Source: Lachnospiraceae bacterium (GTDB lineage: Bacteria; Bacillota; Clostridia; Lachnospirales; Lachnospiraceae). Taken from it: DNA of 64,000 bases. Under the pieces are notes generated by a model. That model was given only the letters and a program-made list of their open reading frames with translations, made no database searches and was not told the DNA's origin. The translations under genes and the position numbers were made by a program. The stretch is taken from the NCBI GenBank assembly GCA_014804615.1, contig JAAUZL010000023.1, forward strand, positions 4,859 through 68,858, written 5' to 3'. Below, in pieces: positions 50,930-60,279 of this stretch (position 1 is the first letter of the stretch; each line of letters begins with the position of its first letter).

Positions 50930-51685
50930 TCACAGCATATTTCCTATACTACTAATGCCTCTGCTTATTATTTCTCCCAGTAAAAATCCTAAGTTTGTTA
51001 ATGCTCCAGATATTGCTAATACAATCAATAATGACGTTAAAACTAATATATTTACTGTACTCTTAGCATAAACCTTTATTGCACTATTAGGTTTTCCGTT
51101 AGGATTCATTACTGCCTCCGCTGCTACTGCGTTCAATGCTTCGCTACTTATTAACTGCATCCTACCACTTGCCGGAGTTACCTGTCCCTGTCCTTGTCCT
51201 TGCATATTCATGTTGTTATACATTCCACCATTATTCATACCAAGCTGACCTGCTCCACCTACCCCGTTTTGCTGTCCCATCGGATTTCCATTAGCTTGTG
51301 CATTTCCTTGATAGCCATTACTTAATATACTTCTGGTAAACGGTATTGCAACATAACACAAATTCATAAGCACCCTCACAGCTAAAAATGCTGTTATAAA
51401 GTAAGCAACCACATTAATAATGAAACTTGCTATTTTACTAGTAAAATCATTTATTTTAGAAGCTGCTTGGCTCGGTTCACTTAAGTTTGTTGCGTCTTTC
51501 ATATATTCAATATAGTCACTATTACTAATCTCATTGCTCTGCTCTGTATGCTGTTCCACATTTATTATATTTTCTAAACTTTCAGCCTTAGGTCTGATCG
51601 TTGATATATCCATAAATATTAAACACACTAAGAATATTACTATTATTTGATATGTATTGAGTTGTAAGGTTTTTTGTTTTTTCAT
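50930..51685 (-). CDS. Multi-TM membrane protein with Gly/Asn/Gln-rich loop
   Basis: N-terminal TM/signal; FIINVVAYFITAFLAVRVLMNLCYVAIPFTRSIL...GQQNGVGGAGQLGMNNGGMYNNMNMQGQGQGQ... Confidence 0.7.
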   Translation of the reverse strand: MKKQKTLQLNTYQIIVIFLVCLIFMDISTIRPKAESLENIINVEQHTEQSNEISNSDYIEYMKDATNLSEPSQAASKINDFTSKIASFIINVVAYFITAFLAVRVLMNLCYVAIPFTRSILSNGYQGNAQANGNPMGQQNGVGGAGQLGMNNGGMYNNMNMQGQGQGQVTPASGRMQLISSEALNAVAAEAVMNPNGKPNSAIKVYAKSTVNILVLTSLLIVLAISGALTNLGFLLGEIISRGISSIGNML

Positions 51686-51738
51686 GTTTTTCCTCCTCTT
51701 AATTAGGAAAGGGCAATGTTATAAAACATTTGCCCTTG

Positions 51739-52752
51739 TTATCTATCGAACATTAGAAACATTTTTCCTAATGCTGTAGCATAGAATCGTTTACCTATTG
51801 TGCTGTAAACTAATTTTTTGAATCCCTTAATTAATGTTGGGTAATTTTCACCCTTGTTCATACTACTATTCTCTTTTGCAACTTTACCTGTGTTTTCATC
51901 TATGATTATATGATTACTCTTTAAACCTATTGTTAATCCTATATTTATCATAAGATTTGCATAGTCCTTATCATCAGATGCTCCTTTTTCAACTATTATG
52001 TAAGGTACATTTTTAGATAGTTCTTTTGCATTTCCCTTAATTCTTATCTTATTTCCTTCCTTCTCATTACTCGTGCCTCTTAAATATATTGGTTTTGGCT
52101 GTGACGGGTTTAAACTTCCTCCAGTTATTTCATAATTATTCTCGTTTAAATATATTTTTAACAAGTCTCTTATTTCTTTTTCTGAATTAAGATGTAATAC
52201 ATTTGTAAAGAAACAAGCTATATTAAAATATACAATATTCATGTTACTATATAAAATTACATGTACTTGAGCTGCCTCTTTACATCTTATATTTAATTTT
52301 AGTGGAAGACAGTTATACTTTTGTCTGATATAATTCTCAAAGCCTTGTGCTACTTGCATTGCATTAAGTTTTCTATCTAAGTTATTCCTTTTTAATACTT
52401 TGTATATCTCACCACAAAATATATTTTCATTGTCACTTTCCATTCTTATAAACTGTATTACTTCACCATGCATTAAACCTCTATATGCATATTCATAGGC
52501 ATATGTAAGTATCTGCTGAATGTCTGTCTGCTCTTGATTGTTTGGTGTTTTTTCTAACTTTACTGCCTTATCAACTAATCTTCCGTCTGATGATATTTGC
52601 AGATTGATTACCTCTATTTTCTTTTTTGTAATTGCCTGTTTTACTGCGTCTTTATCATATGTCTGTACTGCTCCATTTTCATTCATTAAGTCATATTCAA
52701 TTACATCATTGTTTTTTCCATAATACTTCTTTACACATTTAAACTTTTGCAT
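51739..52752 (-). CDS. Hypothetical protein with shared N-terminal domain
   Basis: MQKFKCVKKYYGKNNDVIEYDLMNENGAVQTYDKDAVKQAITKKKIEVINLQISSDGRLVDK. Confidence 0.75.
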   Translation of the reverse strand: MQKFKCVKKYYGKNNDVIEYDLMNENGAVQTYDKDAVKQAITKKKIEVINLQISSDGRLVDKAVKLEKTPNNQEQTDIQQILTYAYEYAYRGLMHGEVIQFIRMESDNENIFCGEIYKVLKRNNLDRKLNAMQVAQGFENYIRQKYNCLPLKLNIRCKEAAQVHVILYSNMNIVYFNIACFFTNVLHLNSEKEIRDLLKIYLNENNYEITGGSLNPSQPKPIYLRGTSNEKEGNKIRIKGNAKELSKNVPYIIVEKGASDDKDYANLMINIGLTIGLKSNHIIIDENTGKVAKENSSMNKGENYPTLIKGFKKLVYSTIGKRFYATALGKMFLMFDR

Positions 52753-53014
52753 GTTATTTCTCCTTTTATGTGATTTATTTAAAAATTATTGAGGTTATAA
52801 ATCTTATTATTTCTTCACTATAAATTATTAAATATCACCTATATATACAAATAATGTTAATTGATTGGTATACAAAAAAGCCCTTAATATATCCTATTGC
52901 CTTTCTTCTTTTCCTTTGTTTTGTTATCTTTTCATTTCATAAACATCTGTTTAAGCAATAAAAAAGATAGCCTTTCGACTATCTTCTTTATTATCCATGG
53001 TTAAACTCTTTCTT

Positions 53015-53536
53015 TTAATATGAATATTTTCTATATGCTAATTCATATATTAACTTCATGATTTTATTATTACACATTATACTTAGCCCACTATATTTAT
53101 TCCATGACCATGACTTATTATCAGTAAACAATGATACTAAATGCTCTGCATCACTATTTCTTGGAAAACTAATATCATCACATACTCTTTCTTTACTTTT
53201 TGATGTCATGCATGAATTGATATAAGCCAATCCATAGAATAATATTTTCTTTTCTTGCTCTTCTGTTAATGGAGGCAACTCCCAGTTCCTAGTCATATTT
53301 CCATTTAAAATGCAAATACTCCTAAGATCAACATGTTTTTTTATCAATTTATTACCTTTAGCAACCTGTAAATCAATTACATTTAATTGACCACTCTTTA
53401 TTGCTTGCTTAAGCTCATCTTTTTTAAACTGTTTTGTATTATAGTTTATATCTTGTAGAATGTATGAATCATCATCACAATGAATTAACATCCTACAAAC
53501 CGGTCTGTTTCTCTCTTCTTTTCTATCAAGTGTCAT
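53015..53536 (-). CDS. Hypothetical protein with shared N-terminal domain
   Basis: CRMLIHCDDDSYILQDINYNTKQFKKDELKQAIKSGQLNVIDLQVAKGNKLIKK; RBS AAGGAGG. Confidence 0.75.
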   Translation of the reverse strand: MTLDRKEERNRPVCRMLIHCDDDSYILQDINYNTKQFKKDELKQAIKSGQLNVIDLQVAKGNKLIKKHVDLRSICILNGNMTRNWELPPLTEEQEKKILFYGLAYINSCMTSKSKERVCDDISFPRNSDAEHLVSLFTDNKSWSWNKYSGLSIMCNNKIMKLIYELAYRKYSY

Positions 53537-53567
53537 TTTAATATCCTCCTTATCTGCAATGTTTATA

Positions 53568-54533
53568 TTAAGTTCTTAATTTAGAAAATCTCCGTTCTAT
53601 TTCTTTATCCTTGACTTCTTTTAATGCTTCTTTTAATTGTTCTTCGCTGTCCTTACATTCCTCTGCAAACAACTTATAATCTAAATGCGTATAATCATTT
53701 ACAACATCTAATATATCTTTGTATTTTCTTAATTTTTTTGCATATTGTGTTGTTAGATATGTTATTACTTCCTCTAGGGAATATGATAAGTAAGTATCAT
53801 ATATGTCATTATTATCACTTTCCACATATCCATAATAAACTGATTTCTGGTCATATAATTTAAAGACTGCATCACCCAGTATATATTTTATGTGGTCATC
53901 TATTTGTATTCCTTCTAATGTCTTTTGTAATTTCTTTATTTTATCTCCTAATCTCTTATTTGCTCCTTTTTCTCCATTCTTGATTACTATTTTTCCATCC
54001 CATGTACATATAAATCCACCTGTATCTAATAGTTGATCTAATAATAAATCAACGTTATTTTTTATACTCATATATACATATAATATGCTACTGATATCTA
54101 TACGAGGTACTTCTTCTTTAATTATGATTTGACCATTTTTTCTTATAGATAAATTATTAAACTTACTATATGAATTTGGTCTTAGTTCATCTCTATTTAC
54201 CCATGTATCTATATTTGTTTCTTTGTCCCGCACTTTATAATATACTTCACACTTATCACTTCCGGTATAATCTGCTATTCCTTCAGCTAATAAAGTATAT
54301 CTCTTTTTATTTTCTTGTACTTTTACTTTTGTTTGCTGCTTCTCTTTCTTATCTACTAATCTACCTATTTTATCAATTTGTAGATTAGTAAATTCATAAT
54401 CATCTCCAAAGATGATTTTTTCCCTTATCTCATTAGCTGTAGCACTAGATACTAAACCATTTTCATCTTCTAACTTGTATAATTTTATTTTTCCTCTGCT
54501 GTCTCTTTCTTTACCTATGCATTTTACTTTCAT
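53568..54533 (-). CDS. Hypothetical protein with shared N-terminal domain
   Basis: MKVKCIGKERDSRGKIKLYKLEDENGLVSSATANEIREKIIFGDDYEFTNLQIDKIGRLVDKK. Confidence 0.75.
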   Translation of the reverse strand: MKVKCIGKERDSRGKIKLYKLEDENGLVSSATANEIREKIIFGDDYEFTNLQIDKIGRLVDKKEKQQTKVKVQENKKRYTLLAEGIADYTGSDKCEVYYKVRDKETNIDTWVNRDELRPNSYSKFNNLSIRKNGQIIIKEEVPRIDISSILYVYMSIKNNVDLLLDQLLDTGGFICTWDGKIVIKNGEKGANKRLGDKIKKLQKTLEGIQIDDHIKYILGDAVFKLYDQKSVYYGYVESDNNDIYDTYLSYSLEEVITYLTTQYAKKLRKYKDILDVVNDYTHLDYKLFAEECKDSEEQLKEALKEVKDKEIERRFSKLRT

Positions 54534-54575
54534 TTTTCTCTCTCCTTTAAATGTGTGAGGGATATCTAAGCAGCC

Positions 54576-55325
54576 TTAGATATCCCCATGATTAGTTACT
54601 TCTTTCTCTATCTGATCCAATGCTCTATTTAACTGATCTAAATAAGCATCTTCATAATAAACCTCTACTGAATTGAAGTTCTTGTTCTCTATATTTGTAT
54701 GTACCAGACTTCGTAATGCACTTACTTTCATATTATCTAAGTCATCCATACAACATAATATGTCTTCATACTCGGTTTTTAAAAAATCAATTAATGCGCT
54801 TTCATTATATGAAATGAATAAATTGATTTCTCCTAGTCCATCCTCCCCTATATATCCAAAATATATGTCTTTCCCTTCTTTTACTTGTTCAATAATATTA
54901 TATATTGTGTTGTGTAAATTAATATTTAATTGTGCCTTTTCTATTTTTGTTTTTAACTTCTCTAATAATGCCTCTGTCCTCTTTATATCCTCTAAATTTA
55001 CACTTACTATTTGTCCATTATATGTGAATTTAAACCCTCCAGTATTTAATAAATGTTGTATCAATTTTTTTATGCTATTCTCAATATCTGTCTGTATTGA
55101 TATCATATTACTTATGCTTGGACGTTCTATATTGTCTGTCCTTTTATCTATAAGTCTTCCTAACTTATCAATCTTTAAATTAGTAAACTCATAATTATTT
55201 TTCTGCATTTCAATTTTAATCTCTTTAGCTGTAGCTTGAAACTTAATGCCATCTTCTCTCAACAAATTATAATATTTAATATTTCCTTTGGTATCTCTTT
55301 CCTTATTTATGCATTTAATTTTCAT
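54576..55325 (-). CDS. Hypothetical protein with shared N-terminal domain
   Basis: MKIKCINKERDTKGNIKYYNLLREDGIKFQATAKEIKIEMQKNNYEFTNLKIDKLGRLIDKR. Confidence 0.75.
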   Translation of the reverse strand: MKIKCINKERDTKGNIKYYNLLREDGIKFQATAKEIKIEMQKNNYEFTNLKIDKLGRLIDKRTDNIERPSISNMISIQTDIENSIKKLIQHLLNTGGFKFTYNGQIVSVNLEDIKRTEALLEKLKTKIEKAQLNINLHNTIYNIIEQVKEGKDIYFGYIGEDGLGEINLFISYNESALIDFLKTEYEDILCCMDDLDNMKVSALRSLVHTNIENKNFNSVEVYYEDAYLDQLNRALDQIEKEVTNHGDI

Positions 55326-55483
55326 GTTTCTTTTCTCCTTTTTCTCATAAATAATTATACTTATATTACTTAAATGTCGTTCTTTAGGACATTACTTTTT
55401 TTATTACTGTTATTCCTCTTAATAACCTGTTTATTATTTTTTCTATATGCCATTTCTTTTAATAACTGTTATTTACTCATAAA

Positions 55484-55524
55484 AAAAGAAGAAGGTAGCC
55501 ACCCCCAAGCTACCTTCTTCTTTT
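55484..55524. terminator. Strong, probably bidirectional hairpin terminator
   Basis: AAAAGAAGAAGGTAGC-CACCCCCAA-GCTACCTTCTTCTTTT, 16-bp perfect stem. Confidence 0.75.
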
Positions 55525-55682
55525 ATAAAAAGAAAGGAGACAAATGAAAAACCTTTACATGAATAAAGCACCACATACCTCATCATGTATTATAAATAAA
55601 AAAACTATAAAAATTAAATACACTCCTATATTACTCACATGTACTTTTTATGGTAATTATTTTTATTTATTATATATTCATT

Positions 55683-56435
55683 CTAGTATAAAGCTATTAC
55701 ATTATTGTTTTTATCTATATGACAAATAAACAAATTTAATATTCTCTGATCCAGACCATTCAGCTTCTGCATAAACTCTATTGTCTCTGTTATTGTTCTT
55801 GCCTTATGATAACTTCTATTACTGCTATATGCTTCAAATATATCAGCTACCGCAATAATTCTTCCTATTAGGCTTATTTCATTACCTTTTAAGTGTCTTG
55901 GATATCCGGTTCCATCTAATCGCTCATGGTGCTCTACTACTCCTACAATAACATTCTTACTTATAGATGTATAATTTTCTCGTAAATAATAAGCACTGGA
56001 TGCAGAATGACTATTTATAAGAATCTTCTCTATTTCATCCAGCTTTCCCGGCTTAGTTATTATGTTGATTGGAATAAGTAATTTACCAATATCATGTAAT
56101 AGTCCTGCTATTCCTAACTCTATTATATTATTTTTATCAAAATTCATAAGTTTTCCAATAATCATACATAAGACTGCTACTCTTACACTATGCATATATG
56201 TTGGTTTGTCATATGTTTCTAATTTATATGCACAATTATTAATACTTGTATTTGAGCAAATCTGTTTCATTCTTTCAGCCATCAAATGAGATACTTTGTT
56301 ATTAGTATCATAAACGCTTGTCCTATCGTCTAAACTATGTTTTTCACATAACAATTTATATGATAATAACATATCTTTCTCTAATCCATTAGTTTGCTTT
56401 TTTATTAATAACTGTGTATCTCCTGCCATATCCAT
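55683..56435 (-). CDS. HD-GYP domain phosphodiesterase
   Basis: GLLHDIGKLLIP, VVEHHERLDGTGYPRHLKGNEISLIGRIIAVADIFEAYSSNRSYH. Confidence 0.92.
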   Translation of the reverse strand: MDMAGDTQLLIKKQTNGLEKDMLLSYKLLCEKHSLDDRTSVYDTNNKVSHLMAERMKQICSNTSINNCAYKLETYDKPTYMHSVRVAVLCMIIGKLMNFDKNNIIELGIAGLLHDIGKLLIPINIITKPGKLDEIEKILINSHSASSAYYLRENYTSISKNVIVGVVEHHERLDGTGYPRHLKGNEISLIGRIIAVADIFEAYSSNRSYHKARTITETIEFMQKLNGLDQRILNLFICHIDKNNNVIALY

Positions 56436-56589
56436 GCTTTACCTGCCTTTCTTCAACAAAATCCAATTTACATACATATATCCTCTTTGTGTTTATATTT
56501 GCGTTGAATATGGTTTTATATGTCCTATTACTTTATTATGCTCTTTTTGTTTCTATTTGATGTCTTTTTATATTATTTCTTTTCATTAA

Positions 56590-56790
56590 AAATTAATCAT
56601 TTAGTTTTTACATTTATATAAAAAGACGGAGAACACTCCATGCCTATTGAATGTATTTAAAAATTATCTCCATGTATATCTATAATTTTTATCAATGTAT
56701 ACCCCTTTTTCTAATGTAAATAAGCTATACTTCTTTCAATAAATTTTCAAAAATAGGTTATTTATACCTTTCTTATAATGTTTATTTAAA
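56590..56790. repeat. Dispersed ~230-bp noncoding repeat, divergent copy C
   Basis: ATTGAATGTAT..., TATCAATGTATACCCCTTTTTCTAATG...TTCTTTCAATAAATTTTCAAAAATAGGT, same order as copies A and B. Confidence 0.55.
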
Positions 56791-56890
56791 ATATTAAGTT
56801 TATATCTTATTTCCCTTGTAATAAAAAATAACATCACAGTCATATTTTGAATGTGATGCTATTTTATACTTCATTTTTCTATTTAATGTA

Positions 56891-57298
56891 TTATATTATT
56901 TTTAAACATCTATCCTTAAGTATACCTAAGATATCTGATTGTAATGTTTCAATTCCAAATACATTTAATTTTAACTTTATTGTATCTGCCATTTTATAAA
57001 TATGTACCACTTTATATGTTCCCTCTTTTTCATTGTACACTGATTTTTCAGTAAGTTTAAACTCAACTATATATTTGTCTTGCATAGCAAATTGTTGTTC
57101 TTTTATATCATTACTATTGTAATAATATACTCTTAAACGCATACTCTTGTATCTCTCTTTTATCTTTTCCATGTTTTTCTCCATATTATCTAAAAAATAT
57201 ATGTACCCACCCGCATAAGCACTTTTTATTACTTTTTCATCCACAATCTTTATTTTATCCGGTTCAAAATCTTCAAGTACCTCATTTTCTTCTTCCAT
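56891..57298 (-). CDS. Hypothetical protein
   Basis: Intact 135-aa ORF directly downstream of resolvase. Confidence 0.6.
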   Translation of the reverse strand: MEEENEVLEDFEPDKIKIVDEKVIKSAYAGGYIYFLDNMEKNMEKIKERYKSMRLRVYYYNSNDIKEQQFAMQDKYIVEFKLTEKSVYNEKEGTYKVVHIYKMADTIKLKLNVFGIETLQSDILGILKDRCLKII

Positions 57299-57310
57299 TG
57301 TCCTTTCCCC

Positions 57311-57880
57311 TTATTGTTTGTATTTTCTCTTTTCTCTGGTCAATGTACTTACTGATATACCAGTCATTTCACTTACCTGTGAATATGAATAACTATTTAA
57401 TAGCAGCATTGCATGTTCTATCTGTGATTTCTTATATTTCTTAGGTCTTCCCTCTCTAAACCCCTCTTTAAGCCTTGCGATCTCTTTCCCTTCCTGTGTC
57501 CTTTCAACTATCATATCTCGCTCAAACTCTGCAAATGAAAGAAATATATTCCGTATCAATTTAGAAGCCGGTGTATTATCCATTACACCTAAATTCAATA
57601 TATGTACCTTTATATCTCTTTCTATTAAACTTTCTATCAACTCAGATCCCTTTGTTATTGACCTTGCTATTCTATCTAATTTAGTGACCATAAGCGTATC
57701 TCCGGGTTTTAATACACTTAACAACTTGTTCATTTCGGGCCTATCCGTTTTTGTTCCCGTGAATTTTTCTTCAAAAATAACCTCTGCTCCATTCTTTTCT
57801 AATAGTTCTCTCTGGGCTTCTAATGAATTTCCATCTTTTGATTGTTTTATTGTTGAAACTCTATCATATCCATATATCAT
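57311..57880 (-). CDS. Serine recombinase of resolvase/invertase family
   Basis: [54 protein letters not shown]-terminal HTH. Confidence 0.92.
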   Translation of the reverse strand: MIYGYDRVSTIKQSKDGNSLEAQRELLEKNGAEVIFEEKFTGTKTDRPEMNKLLSVLKPGDTLMVTKLDRIARSITKGSELIESLIERDIKVHILNLGVMDNTPASKLIRNIFLSFAEFERDMIVERTQEGKEIARLKEGFREGRPKKYKKSQIEHAMLLLNSYSYSQVSEMTGISVSTLTREKRKYKQ

Positions 57881-57900
57881 ATATTTTTGAACCCCCTATT

Positions 57901-57987
57901 TATGACCATTTATTTTGACTATGAACAAATCCCATAAACTCAACATTCTCAATTCATAGCCAAAAGTTTTAAGTTATGACCATTTTA
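57901..57987. promoter_or_regulatory. Candidate res/recombination site of the serine recombinase
   Basis: Direct repeats TATGACCATTTA (57901) and TATGACCATTTTA (57975) enclosing imperfect inverted repeat GACTATGAA (57917)/TTCATAGCC (57953), immediately upstream of the recombinase gene. Confidence 0.5.
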
Positions 57988-57999
57988 TTGTTTATTTTA

Positions 58000-58040
58000 A
58001 GGGCTGATTATCTAAATACTGCTTAAATAATCAACCCTTT
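58000..58040 (-). terminator. Hairpin AGGGCTGATTA...TAATCAACCCT
   Basis: Near-perfect stem 3' of the 58044 gene. Confidence 0.5.
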
Positions 58041-58043
58041 GTT

Positions 58044-59000
58044 TTACTTCACTACTGTAAGTTCCTTTGTCTCTCCATCATAATGATATACTTCATCTGA
58101 CAGTACCTCTTCCTCAGATAACATTGTAGAATTAATTATTTTTGTCATAGTTCTTAAATCTTCTATGTCAACTTTCTTTTTATCTCCGTTTGAAAATACA
58201 ATAAACTCATTTACACTGTTCATTATGATGTACAGGTCATGTTTTGTCATTTTATATATGCTCTCCAATATATCCTTATACAAAATGACTGCTGCTCCCA
58301 TATTATGATATATATTTGACACAACTATCATAGAATCATCTTCTATAGCAGTGTCTCCCACTATTTTTACTACTTTCTTAAATTCTCCCTCGTCTAGCAG
58401 CATTTCTAATAACTGATTCATACCGGTACATACTGCCGGATGTAGTTTCGGCGTGTTTTCTTCTGCTGTCTTCCAAAGATCCGCTTCTGTTACTCCCCAT
58501 TCCTTCAGTACATCATTGGTAATCAATATGCTTGCTATTTGATTATCTTCAATAGAAACAACCATTCTATAGACTATACTCATATCAAGAAATGGTCTAT
58601 GAGGTATCTTTTTAAGTAACTCTTTGTTTTTCTCTGTATTTATCAACTGAAAAACAAGTAATTCCTTTGCTCTATCAAACTCCTTAATGAGTTTAACTAA
58701 TTCCAACTCTGCCGTTGAAATTTTACTTTCTTTATTATTGTTGTGTATACATATAGCCGCCAATGTAATATCTTCTGATGACATGTCATCACTATATAAC
58801 TCCTCCAGATAAAACGCCGGTGTTGCCACAACCTCAGTTCCATCTACTGATACTACACTGTTATCGCCCTTATCAATTATTGATATAGCACTTTTTTGTA
58901 CGTTGTTCTTATTTACCTTTCTAATCACAACTTCTGCTTCTGGATTCATTATTTCAAGCTGTTCTTTTACTGATCTTGAAAATTCATCAAAGCTAATCAT
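58044..59000 (-). CDS. DUF5688-like protein
   Basis: MISFDEFSRSVKEQLEIMNPEAEVVIRKVNKNNVQKSAISII...YLEELY resembles DUF5688 N-terminus. Confidence 0.65.
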   Translation of the reverse strand: MISFDEFSRSVKEQLEIMNPEAEVVIRKVNKNNVQKSAISIIDKGDNSVVSVDGTEVVATPAFYLEELYSDDMSSEDITLAAICIHNNNKESKISTAELELVKLIKEFDRAKELLVFQLINTEKNKELLKKIPHRPFLDMSIVYRMVVSIEDNQIASILITNDVLKEWGVTEADLWKTAEENTPKLHPAVCTGMNQLLEMLLDEGEFKKVVKIVGDTAIEDDSMIVVSNIYHNMGAAVILYKDILESIYKMTKHDLYIIMNSVNEFIVFSNGDKKKVDIEDLRTMTKIINSTMLSEEEVLSDEVYHYDGETKELTVVK

Positions 59001-59156
59001 CTCTTTACTCTCTCCTTTTCTATGCCTTTTTATATTTTTCTTTCCCTTTCCCCTTTCCTTCCTTAATTTAGGGGATTATACCGCAAATCCTAAATAAAAT
59101 CTCCACTTTTATTTATTTATTGAAAACTTTTTGTTGTAATTATGTATGTATATTAA

Positions 59157-59186
59157 AAAACCCCACATAAACTATGTGAGGCTTTT
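59157..59186 (-). terminator. Hairpin CCCCACATA...TATGTGAGG
   Basis: Stem 3' of the 59212 gene. Confidence 0.5.
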
Positions 59187-59211
59187 GCTATGTCTATGCT
59201 CTTTATTCTTT

Positions 59212-59874
59212 TTATCTTGTTACAAATGATTCTATACAGTTATTATATTGAGGACTATTTAAAAAATCTAAGAAGACTACTAAATTATCTGTATTTTCTA
59301 TATTACACTCTATGTAATGTCTTTGCTTACCATGCTTCTGGTGATAATTCTGGTGATCCTCTGCATTATCAAACAGTATTGTACTTGTTAACCTGTTATC
59401 TGCTAATATCCCTCTGTGATGTAATTCACCGCTTCGGATATCTATTATTTCTTCAAGACTTTCAATCTTACCACTTTCATAATACTTAAGTAGTTTTGAT
59501 AAATTAATAGGATTATACCCACTTTTATTATTACTTTTTACAGATACCCTAAAATCTTTCCTTGTCCTTGACTTTTCATGTAAGCATATCGCTTTATTTT
59601 CCAGTACTTTAGTAATTGGGGTTTCTCCTATATAGGAGTCTACTATACATACTTGCATATAAAGACCTGTCTTTTTACAGGATATCAATGTTATATTATT
59701 AAAATTATCACTGTAATAAACATTTTTCTCTGTTTCTTTGGTTTTAGATAACAAACCTAATCTACATGCTTGCTCCAATACATCTTCTCTTATATTGATT
59801 ACTGAACCTTCTCCATGACTACCCCTATTCTCTTTAATGTCTACTCTTCCATCATTGAAAACAAGTTTTTTCAT
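59212..59874 (-). CDS. Hypothetical protein
   Basis: Start at MKKLVFNDGRVDIKENRG, RBS AAAGGAGAG. Confidence 0.7.
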   Translation of the reverse strand: MKKLVFNDGRVDIKENRGSHGEGSVINIREDVLEQACRLGLLSKTKETEKNVYYSDNFNNITLISCKKTGLYMQVCIVDSYIGETPITKVLENKAICLHEKSRTRKDFRVSVKSNNKSGYNPINLSKLLKYYESGKIESLEEIIDIRSGELHHRGILADNRLTSTILFDNAEDHQNYHQKHGKQRHYIECNIENTDNLVVFLDFLNSPQYNNCIESFVTR

Positions 59875-60207
59875 AGTGTCTACTCTCCTTTTATTTTTCA
59901 TCATTTTTTTTCTAAATAATTTAATATCCTTTAAATTACATGTCGTATTATAGGATTTCCAACATATTATTGATGTAACTCACTATGAAAATCTTTGTCG
60001 GAGAGATTATTATATGTTCCCGGTTTATAAAAACTATGTATATAAATCCTTTATCCTTTTACTACTTGTCTTTGGGTTCATACCCCTGTTTATACCCCTT
60101 ATTGGCTCGTATTTGCCTCATACAGCCCGCCAAATCCATTTCAGCTGCAATCCCACTATCTGTCCCCTAATTGTCTATTTGAGGCTTCTAGCGCTTCAAA
60201 GCACAAA

Positions 60208-60252
60208 AAAATAGTAGAGGTGCCTTTAATATTGCTATACCTCTACTATTTT
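60208..60252 (-). terminator. Hairpin AATAGTAGAGG...CCTCTACTATT
   Basis: 11-bp perfect stem 3' of the integrase gene. Confidence 0.65.
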
Positions 60253-60279
60253 TAGGTCTTTATTATGCTTTTATATTAT

